DNA of 12,544 nt from an uncultured Chloroflexota bacterium (GTDB lineage: Bacteria; Chloroflexota; Chloroflexia; Chloroflexales; Roseiflexaceae): contig CALFIC010000133.1 of the NCBI GenBank assembly GCA_937876225.1, forward strand, positions 1 to 12,544, written 5' to 3'. Each line of letters begins with the position of its first letter. The first letter of the stretch is position 1. Below the pieces are notes generated by a model that made no database searches, had not been told where the DNA came from, and saw nothing but the letters and a program-made list of their open reading frames with translations. Shown in pieces: positions 7,445 to 12,544 of the stretch. The position numbers and the translations under genes are program-made.

Positions 7445-7473
7445 ATCATACCCAATTTACCGCATACTTGCAA
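7445..7473 (-). promoter_or_regulatory. dnaA promoter (-35 TTGCAA, -10 TATGAT)
   Basis: On the minus strand, TTGCAA (7473-7468) and TATGAT (7450-7445) are separated by exactly 17 bp, a good sigma-70-type arrangement. Transcription would begin near 7438, giving a leader of about 90 bases before GTG 7346 that contains the hairpin at 7387-7418. Confidence 0.7.
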
Positions 7474-7897
7474 CCTTAATATTCACGAGATGTAATTCAT
7501 GCATGAATATTCTTTTTGCTTCTCTATCTTATTTGCTACTACACACCATTTAATCAAATACCCCAACGTATTTTTTGTAATAAAATTGCAAGAATATCAT
7601 ATGAATATTTAACATGAACAATAGCATTCCATTTTTAGAATCATCATATACGAATAAACAGCGTAGCAAATAATATCGATGAAATTTGAGATAGCAAGGC
7701 GAGTAAGCATATTTGCGTTTGTTTAATTATTTACTTTTTTATGGTATTTTTCATGCATTTTTCAATCAAAAACCAATAACACCACCCACAATTGTTTGTC
7801 TATTTAAAGAAATTGATGGTTATACTGCGTTATTTATTCTTACAGTTTTCTCATCAAAAATCAAGTCAGTGTTTTTCCTATTACATTCATCGTATCG
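7474..7897. other. AT-rich gene-free spacer between dnaA and the lipoprotein gene
   Basis: About 420 bp, far more AT-rich than the flanking genes, with no credible coding frame. The word TGAATATT or its complement occurs at 7478-7485, 7504-7511 and 7602-7609, and a 14-bp perfect palindrome ATTCATGCATGAAT lies at 7495-7508. TTATTTGCTAC (7529-7539) is repeated inverted at 7663-7673. Its place beside dnaA and its composition would suit an origin unwinding region, but I found no match to TTATNCACA on either strand, so it is not called as oriC. Confidence 0.4.
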
Positions 7898-7903
7898 TAT
7901 AAT
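7898..7903 (+). promoter_or_regulatory. -10 element of the lipoprotein gene promoter
   Basis: A perfect TATAAT sits 33 bases before the GTG start. The hexamer 17 bp upstream (TTCCTA, 7875-7880) is only a partial -35 match. Transcription should start near 7910, just ahead of the AAAGGA ribosome site at 7924-7929. Confidence 0.55.
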
Positions 7904-7936
7904 GAGGCTGAGGTTTTTTTGACAAAGGATTCTACC

Positions 7937-8380
7937 GTGAAAAAGCTCCTACTCGTAATGTGTCTCGGTGTGTTGGTTGCCTGTGGAGCAACCGCCAAGC
8001 CCGCCAGCAACGGTGGTGATACCGCCGCCACGGCCGCACCAGATGCTCCCGCCGCCACGGCCGCACCAGACGCTCCCGCCGCCACCGCTGCCCCTGCAGC
8101 CCAAGCATTACCCCCGCATATGGCCAATATCAAGGGCGAAGCCTTTGATGGCGATGTTCCCATCAGCATGAAGGTCGGCGAGGCATATGTCTTTACTGGC
8201 GAATCCAAAGGCTGGCAAGTAGCCACCATCAACCCCGAGTTGATCGAAGTCAAACAAGGTGGCACACAAGACACCTACGAAACCAATCCTGGATTCGTTG
8301 CCCTAGCCCCCGGCAAAGCGGTGGTCACCGTCACCAGCCCTGCGAACACCATTCTCACCGTCATGATCACCATCGAATAG
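7937..8380 (+). CDS. Small secreted lipoprotein with Ala/Pro/Thr repeat linker
   Basis: A 147-residue predicted lipoprotein. Start GTG 7937 has AAAGGA seven bases upstream and gives a classic signal: KK at 2-3, a hydrophobic core, and lipobox LVAC with Cys16 as the lipidated residue. Residues 17-57 form a flexible Ala/Pro/Thr linker containing the nine-residue repeat AATAAPDAP. Residues 58-147 form one compact domain with several beta-strand-like segments, ending in GFVALAPGKAVVTVTSP and a strand-like tail. That layout resembles small bacterial Ig-like domains (Big_2-like), but I cannot name the family. The protein should sit on the outer face of the cytoplasmic membrane, with the domain held out from it by the linker. 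It is monocistronic, divergent from dnaA across the AT-rich spacer and followed by its own terminator. Ligand and role are unknown. Confidence 0.85.
   Translation: MKKLLLVMCLGVLVACGATAKPASNGGDTAATAAPDAPAATAAPDAPAATAAPAAQALPPHMANIKGEAFDGDVPISMKVGEAYVFTGESKGWQVATINPELIEVKQGGTQDTYETNPGFVALAPGKAVVTVTSPANTILTVMITIE
8024..8077 (+). repeat. Two 27-bp tandem repeats coding the lipoprotein linker
   Basis: Units at 8024-8050 and 8051-8077 differ at one position (T/C in GATGCT versus GACGCT), with a degenerate third unit after 8078. Each encodes AATAAPDAP in frame. Near identity including third codon positions suggests recent duplication. Confidence 0.85.
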
Positions 8381-8396
8381 CCCATACCAAACGCTT

Positions 8397-8432
8397 CACC
8401 CCGTGCCGCATATGCGACCCGGGGTGTTTTTT
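8397..8432 (+). terminator. Intrinsic terminator of the lipoprotein gene
   Basis: Stem CACCCCG (8397-8403) with CGGGGTG (8420-8426) encloses a self-complementary CGCATATGCG, so a longer, interrupted hairpin can form. Six T follow at 8427-8432. It starts 17 bases after the stop codon. Confidence 0.85.
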
Positions 8433-8496
8433 GTGCGTGGACAATGGTTGCTGTGCTACATTATGACAGCGCCGCACAATTGGTAATGGATGCGCA

Positions 8497-9165
8497 TTAA
8501 TCTTCCCGAAATTTGTAGCCAATCCCATATACCGTCACAATAAACGAAGGCTGATTTGCATCAGGTTCAATTTTGCTACGGAGATTACGAATATGGACGT
8601 CAATGGTGCGATCAGAGACAAACTCACCGACAAAAATCATATCAAAAATATTACGGCGACTATAGACCTTGCCTGGGGACGACATCAACAACGACAAAAT
8701 CGCAAATTCCGTGGGAGTCAGGGTTATTTTTGCATTATTGATAATGACGGTACGATTAATGCTATCGAGGCGAATAAACGGATTAGCGGCCACCACATGA
8801 ATACGTGACATGCGCCGAATAACCGCAAAAATACGCGCAGTGAGTTCTTTCATTTTCACAGGTTTAGTCATATAATCATCGGCACCCATTGCGAGGACAT
8901 TAACGGTGTCTTCTTCATCGATTTTGGCAGAGACAACAATAATCGGGATGTTTGAGCGTGTACGTAATTTCTGGATAAATGTTTCGCCATCCATTTTGGG
9001 CATCATCAAATCCAACACGATACAATCGAATTCATGAGTCATACATAATTGAAATGCTTCTTGACCATCACCAGCACACATGACACGTAGCTGTTGTTGA
9101 CTGAGATATTCGCTAATTGTTTCTCGCAGGCTAATACGATCATCAACGACTAATATATGGTGCAT
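8497..9165 (-). CDS. OmpR/PhoB-family two-component response regulator
   Basis: A 222-residue cytoplasmic transcription regulator activated by phosphorylation. The receiver domain (1 to about 118) has the acidic pair D8-D9, phospho-acceptor D52 in VLDLMMPKMDG, switch residue S79 and the conserved K101-P102. The winged-helix output domain (about 128-222) has LTPTEFAILSLL (149-160), the recognition-helix region SDRTIDVHIRNLRSKI (184-199) and the terminal wing VYGIGYKF. All catalytic positions are present, so it should be phosphorylatable. Start ATG 9165 is preceded by GGA at 9174-9172, a modest ribosome site. No sensor kinase is encoded beside it in this window: the upstream minus-strand genes are membrane proteins without kinase motifs. 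It is therefore an orphan here. Its targets are unknown; the adjacent membrane operon is a possible one. Confidence 0.95.
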   Translation of the reverse strand: MHHILVVDDRISLRETISEYLSQQQLRVMCAGDGQEAFQLCMTHEFDCIVLDLMMPKMDGETFIQKLRTRSNIPIIVVSAKIDEEDTVNVLAMGADDYMTKPVKMKELTARIFAVIRRMSRIHVVAANPFIRLDSINRTVIINNAKITLTPTEFAILSLLMSSPGKVYSRRNIFDMIFVGEFVSDRTIDVHIRNLRSKIEPDANQPSFIVTVYGIGYKFRED

Positions 9166-9299
9166 ATTTATTCCATTTCATATCAACAGTATGCAAAAAC
9201 ATATTGCATCGATAGTACCCGTATCTATTAATAGTCTCACTATATACGAAAAAAACCAAAAAAATCGCATATAAATATGAAGAAGCAATATCCAAAACG

Positions 9300-9353
9300 G
9301 ATACAAATACACCGTGCCTATCATTTAGCTAATAGGCACGGTGTATTTGTATC
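9300..9353. terminator. Long perfect hairpin between the membrane operon and the regulator gene
   Basis: Arms 9300-9320 and 9333-9353 pair perfectly over 21 bp (core CACCGTGCC / GGCACGGTG), with a 12-base loop whose end bases can extend it. It lies 43 bases past the minus-strand stop at 9398. No T-run follows directly on either strand; on the minus strand T7 runs occur only 30 or more bases further. It is probably a transcription end or mRNA 3'-end stabiliser for the operon. Confidence 0.6.
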
Positions 9354-9395
9354 AACCATTAGAATCTGACACAAGGCCAGGAAGCCACCGGATGA

Positions 9396-11036
9396 TTACT
9401 CGGTTACAGTAAACGGGATGAGGTCGCCTTGGATGACGCCATCAATGTAGAGTTCGGCTTCATAATTCCCTGCAGGAATAGCATACGTAGGCCCAATATC
9501 GATGGGGATTGCCATATTAGTAGCACCGTCAGTTGCACCACTCCACACCCCTACGTAGCGCAACGATGTATCTTCATTCCCATCAAGATAGAAACGCACC
9601 AACACGTGGGCATTCGTAGCAATGTGCTGGGCATTCATATGCAAGACTAATGGATTTTGGGCTACATCATCTGCACGAAACGTATTATTGGCAGTAAAGG
9701 CATTGTTGGCATCTGTGGTCCCAATTTCGATATCGGTGGCCTGTGCGGTGCTTGGTTTGATATTGTATTCGAGCGTTATGGCAGTCGAACGTAGTTGATG
9801 GATAGCGTCTTGGGCCAGCGCAATCGTCTCTGGGGAAATTTTTACCGCGGGGAAGCTACTATCTGGGTTGTTTTGACCAGCCAAGATGACATCTTCAATG
9901 ACATCAGTCATGTCATTCATCATCACCCACAATTGATCATCAGGCTCATCGCCTTTGGCACGAATCTTTGTCACTTGATCACGCATTTGTGTATCCAAAG
10001 ATGCAAGATCAACGGCGGCATCTTTGGTATCATCACGTGCCAATTGGACTGCGATTTGTTGCCCCAACGCCGGAATACTGTGTGGTTCACGGGCAAGCCA
10101 ACCGTTTGTTGCCGTCTCAGCTTCTCCAAAATGCCCTTGTAGCATCATGATATAGCCTTCGAGGTTATCAATACTTGGTTGGTCGTAACCATATTTACGC
10201 GCATTTACCAGACTCTCCAGTGCCTCGGGGTATTTGTCGTGTTCATACAACAGCCACGCTTGTTCAAAATACGCATCAGCATAGTCTGGTTTTTGCTTGA
10301 TTGCCTCAGCGTAGCCCACTAATGCATTCGTGTAATCACCTTCATAGGCGAGATCATAGGCTTTGGTATAGGCATCAATAGCTGCGACATTCAACGTAGG
10401 CACTGGTTCTAGGTAGGTTTGCAACACCCAACCCGTCGTAACAATCGTAATGACCATGGCCATTGTCAGCACCATTGCGCGTGGGATGTTGCGCATGACC
10501 GCACCAAGGCCCAACAAAGCCAATACAAGTGCGATAAGAGTCAGATGGACGATATAGGTATTGGCTTTGCTATCCCAGCCTTCGTCCATCGGCGCATAAG
10601 CGGCGCGGAATTGTTCGGCACGGACTGCATCACTCAGATAGGTATCCACTTCGTAATGACTGATTGCATTATCACCAAGTTTATCGTAGGGCGGCTGCAA
10701 TATGGGTGATGCCAAATTCAGTGACGTATGCAATAATTCCATTTTTTGGGCAACGTCTGCCTCGCCATTTTGACTAGCAAGGTCACGTTGTTGGATGATG
10801 AGATCACGCATGCGCTCAATCGTGCCGGTATCAAAGGCTGATTGTGTTTCGCCAGCACTGCGAATCCGCATTGCCTCGATGGCATAGCGCTGTGTTTCGG
10901 CGCGATATTGGGTATTGAGGTTACTCGCATGCACTTGGAGCATGCCAATGATTGCCGCATAAATCGTGATGATGGCAATCGTCACGCCAATCCATGGGTC
11001 GAGTTGATTGACCCGGTCAATAATTCGTTGCATCAT
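9396..11036 (-). CDS. Three-helix membrane protein with extracytoplasmic TPR repeats and beta-rich C-terminal domain
   Basis: A 546-residue protein I cannot assign to a named family. Helix 1 is at 17-35; residues 36-160 form a helical, charged segment; helices 2 and 3 are at 161-180 and 187-205, joined by the basic turn MRNIPRA. By the positive-inside rule, 36-160 and everything after 206 should lie outside the cytoplasm. Residues about 217-315 hold two to three TPR-like repeats (AYDLAYEGDYTNALVGYAEA, then PDYADAYFEQAWLLYEHDKY). Residues about 420-546 are beta-rich (VLVRFYLDG, YAIPAGNYEAELYIDG), like an Ig or carbohydrate-binding-type sandwich. The start ATG 11036 overlaps the upstream stop codon (ATGA), with AGGA at 11048-11045 as ribosome site; a second ATG follows directly. 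Protein-protein scaffolding at the cell surface is a reasonable inference; no enzyme motif is visible. Confidence 0.85.
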   Translation of the reverse strand: MMQRIIDRVNQLDPWIGVTIAIITIYAAIIGMLQVHASNLNTQYRAETQRYAIEAMRIRSAGETQSAFDTGTIERMRDLIIQQRDLASQNGEADVAQKMELLHTSLNLASPILQPPYDKLGDNAISHYEVDTYLSDAVRAEQFRAAYAPMDEGWDSKANTYIVHLTLIALVLALLGLGAVMRNIPRAMVLTMAMVITIVTTGWVLQTYLEPVPTLNVAAIDAYTKAYDLAYEGDYTNALVGYAEAIKQKPDYADAYFEQAWLLYEHDKYPEALESLVNARKYGYDQPSIDNLEGYIMMLQGHFGEAETATNGWLAREPHSIPALGQQIAVQLARDDTKDAAVDLASLDTQMRDQVTKIRAKGDEPDDQLWVMMNDMTDVIEDVILAGQNNPDSSFPAVKISPETIALAQDAIHQLRSTAITLEYNIKPSTAQATDIEIGTTDANNAFTANNTFRADDVAQNPLVLHMNAQHIATNAHVLVRFYLDGNEDTSLRYVGVWSGATDGATNMAIPIDIGPTYAIPAGNYEAELYIDGVIQGDLIPFTVTE

Positions 11037-11683
11037 ATCAGTCGTCCTGCCTCAATCATTACCGTAAGTACCACACCAACAAGCGATGCAACAACGCCAA
11101 ACAACGCCAATCCAAAATTTATTTGTGGTGATTCAATCAGTTCACTACACGATACAATCAAGATAATCACGGCATACAACACCAAAATCACTACTAATTG
11201 ATCGGTTTTGTTGCGACTTGCTTGCGAATCTGCATAAATTGCCATTGAATCGACATTATGTCTGCCCACAAATTTCGCATAGCTCGAACGATAATCAGCG
11301 GTGCGGTTAAACGCACCACTATGATTGATAAATCGCTGTGGGAAATAATCTTTGGCGATAGTCCCTGGGATGGCGTCAAGGGTACTCTGCTGTAAATACA
11401 ATTCCTTAGCGGTACTATCCTGACTGCCATTGGATTGGAACAACGAAATATCACGCGCATTCATCGAGGTCACATAATCAGTGTACGCCCGCAAATGATC
11501 GCTGACACTATTTGCCGCCCGAATCCGCGCACTCGAATCAGTAATCAATGCATGAATGGCTGCATTTAACGCGTCACCCATACTGTCGTCAACCACAGAC
11601 ATACGCCACGCCGTAAACGCACCGCTCGCAGTCGCACATAATAACGCCACTGCAATCCAAATTTTGGCAAATGAATCTGTCAC
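11033..11683 (-). CDS. Three-helix membrane protein with extracytoplasmic helical domain, unknown function
   Basis: A 216-residue membrane protein and first gene of a two-gene operon. Start is GTG 11683 (GAAAGG seven bases upstream). Helix 1 covers 7-26, a helical, Ser/Asp/Arg-rich extracytoplasmic segment covers 27-160, and helices 2 and 3 are 162-179 and 189-210, with a short acidic turn between them. The design matches the N-terminal 205 residues of the downstream gene: helix, domain of about 130 residues, helix pair. Local resemblances occur in the same order (RIRAAN/RIRSAG, RDISLF/RDLASQ, KELYL/KMELL, YRSSYA/FRAAYA). The two may be diverged paralogues, with the TPR part added to the second. 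The four-base ATGA overlap implies coupled synthesis and probably a complex. The N-terminal helix plus outer domain layout is reminiscent of sensor proteins, but no HAMP, kinase or cyclase domain follows. Confidence 0.85.
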   Translation of the reverse strand: MTDSFAKIWIAVALLCATASGAFTAWRMSVVDDSMGDALNAAIHALITDSSARIRAANSVSDHLRAYTDYVTSMNARDISLFQSNGSQDSTAKELYLQQSTLDAIPGTIAKDYFPQRFINHSGAFNRTADYRSSYAKFVGRHNVDSMAIYADSQASRNKTDQLVVILVLYAVIILIVSCSELIESPQINFGLALFGVVASLVGVVLTVMIEAGRLI

Positions 11684-11735
11684 TCTGTCACCTTTCTTTT
11701 TCTGGGTATTTATAGGATATATAGGTCACCCCAAT

Positions 11736-11764
11736 ATTATCTCATGTTGAGGCGGTATGAACAA
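11736..11764 (-). promoter_or_regulatory. Candidate promoter of the two-gene membrane operon
   Basis: On the minus strand TTGTTC (11764-11759) and GATAAT (11741-11736) are 17 bp apart, and the -10 carries a TGn extension (TGAGATAAT). Transcription would start near 11729, leaving a 46-base leader. The -35 is weak, and other AT-rich -10-like words lie closer to the gene. Confidence 0.4.
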
Positions 11765-11840
11765 CCCTATGTGTTAATTTTAACAATAGATGCCGTTATA
11801 GCGCTGGCATGCGCGTCAAATCAATTATCTCCGGATTCAG

Positions 11841-11870
11841 TTGTTGCATTATCAGAAGCGATGGTATAAT
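11841..11870 (+). promoter_or_regulatory. Extended -10 promoter for the gene at 11900
   Basis: TATAAT at 11865-11870 is preceded by TGG, giving the same TGGTATAAT as at 1909-1917. TTGTTG at 11841-11846 is a weak -35 at 18 bp. Transcription would start near 11877, close to the strong ribosome site at 11886-11893. Confidence 0.65.
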
Positions 11871-11899
11871 CAAATCAATTACAGAGAGAGGAGCAAATA

Positions 11900-12544
11900 A
11901 TGCGTACCTGTGGCGTATTTGGCGCAGTTGTGCTCGCAATTATCCTAGTGCCGTTATTCGTGTTCGCGATATTGTTTAATGGTTTTTCACAGACGGTGTT
12001 GAGTTCACCAAAATTTATCGCGAAGCTCAATCCAGAGAATCTGCAGAGTAAATTCAACGAGGCGTTACCCTATTTGATGGTGACTGCACTTGAAAATCCA
12101 ACGGACGCAGACAGCAAGCGATTATTCACGACATTGTTCCCAGACCCTACCGTGCAAACGCTGGCGAGTACGGCATTACCGCAACTCATAGCCGCGCTAA
12201 ATGGGGATTATTCTGCGACGGCGCAACAAAAGGTCATGGAGACCAAACTCGAACCGCTACTCACCACAATGATTGATGCGGCACCAGTGTGTAGCGCGAG
12301 TCAAGCATCAGCGATTGCAATTGCGCTCAAGGGCAAACGTGCACTCGGCGAGACGCTTTGCAACCCCCAAGACCCAGCAGTACACAGTGAATTAACAACG
12401 TATTTTGCAACGCAACTGCGTGATGCCTTAAGCGGCAAAACGCTCTTAGATAACCCCAAAAACCCGACTACCACCGCCACAATGACCGATGTCACCACCA
12501 CGATTACCACACTCAAAGTCGCCGCCACGCAAAGTTTGACGGTG
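11900..12544 (+). CDS. Membrane-anchored extracytoplasmic protein, unknown family (3' end outside window)
   Basis: The frame from ATG 11900 stays open for 215 codons to the window edge. GAGAGGAG (11886-11893), six bases upstream, is an excellent ribosome site, and an extended -10 promoter precedes it, so the gene is well supported although truncated. Residues 5-27 form a hydrophobic helix (FGAVVLAIILVPLFVFAIL at 7-25) acting as uncleaved anchor or signal. The rest is polar, predicted helical, Thr/Ala-rich, and should lie outside the cytoplasm. Two cysteines, in APVCSAS and ETLCNPQ, about 23 residues apart, could form a disulfide. The visible Thr-rich stretch near the end (TTTATMTDVTTTITTL) may continue. 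I recognise no family. It diverges from the three-helix membrane operon across 216 bp and may share regulation with it. Confidence 0.8.
   Translation, partial: MRTCGVFGAVVLAIILVPLFVFAILFNGFSQTVLSSPKFIAKLNPENLQSKFNEALPYLMVTALENPTDADSKRLFTTLFPDPTVQTLASTALPQLIAALNGDYSATAQQKVMETKLEPLLTTMIDAAPVCSASQASAIAIALKGKRALGETLCNPQDPAVHSELTTYFATQLRDALSGKTLLDNPKNPTTTATMTDVTTTITTLKVAATQSLTV

Noticed and set aside
7713..7922. 69-codon plus-strand frame in the AT-rich spacer
   Set aside because: It starts at a non-ATG codon without a ribosome site, is composed of AT-driven Phe/Leu/Ile/Lys codons and overlaps the promoter and ribosome site of the lipoprotein gene.
7347..7936. Search for DnaA boxes that would define oriC
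   Set aside because: The closest 9-mers (ATATTCACG at about 7480, TACTACACA at about 7536) have two or more mismatches to TTWTNCACA and are not clustered; I did not call an origin.
9300..9353. CRISPR repeat or mobile-element end
   Set aside because: There is a single inverted repeat with no periodic copies, no spacers, no flanking direct repeats and no transposase nearby.

Overview
This window looks like chromosomal DNA from a bacterium of the phylum Chloroflexota (green non-sulfur bacteria, class Chloroflexia most likely). That reading is an inference. It rests mainly on the style of the DnaA AAA+ and C-terminal domains, and on moderate GC content with AT-rich spacers. I see no transposase, integrase, CRISPR array, tRNA or rRNA.

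Layout. Positions 1-5591 are all on the plus strand. They begin with the tail of one 14-helix-type MFS drug-efflux protein, followed by a complete tandem paralogue (423-1844), each closed by a long perfect hairpin. A strong extended -10 promoter near 1912 then starts what looks like a housekeeping operon: a very small basic membrane protein (1948-2079), the radical-SAM 23S rRNA/tRNA methyltransferase RlmN, a small two-helix membrane protein, histidyl-tRNA synthetase, and a stand-alone folate cyclodeaminase/cyclohydrolase-family protein. The operon ends at a bidirectional terminator (5602-5638) that it shares with the convergent dnaA gene.

dnaA (minus strand, GTG start at 7346) has a near-consensus promoter, a strong Shine-Dalgarno site and a terminator-like hairpin followed by seven U in its leader. 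The latter suggests attenuation or feedback control of the replication initiator. Upstream lies about 0.45 kb of very AT-rich, gene-free DNA with repeated TGAATATT words but no recognisable DnaA-box cluster. A small lipoprotein gene with an Ala/Pro/Thr repeat linker diverges from dnaA.

The right part (8497-11683, minus strand) holds an OmpR/PhoB-type response regulator without a visible kinase partner, and a translationally coupled two-gene operon of unfamiliar membrane proteins. Both of those proteins have one N-terminal helix, an extracytoplasmic helical domain of about 125-135 residues, and a pair of helices. The second adds extracytoplasmic TPR repeats and a beta-rich C-terminal domain. 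I could not assign a function, and this pair is the best candidate for something undescribed. A divergent, truncated gene for a membrane-anchored secreted protein of unknown family runs off the right edge.

Overall, most of the window is ordinary core genome. The points worth a second look are the dnaA leader, the small membrane protein ahead of rlmN, and the paired three-helix membrane proteins.
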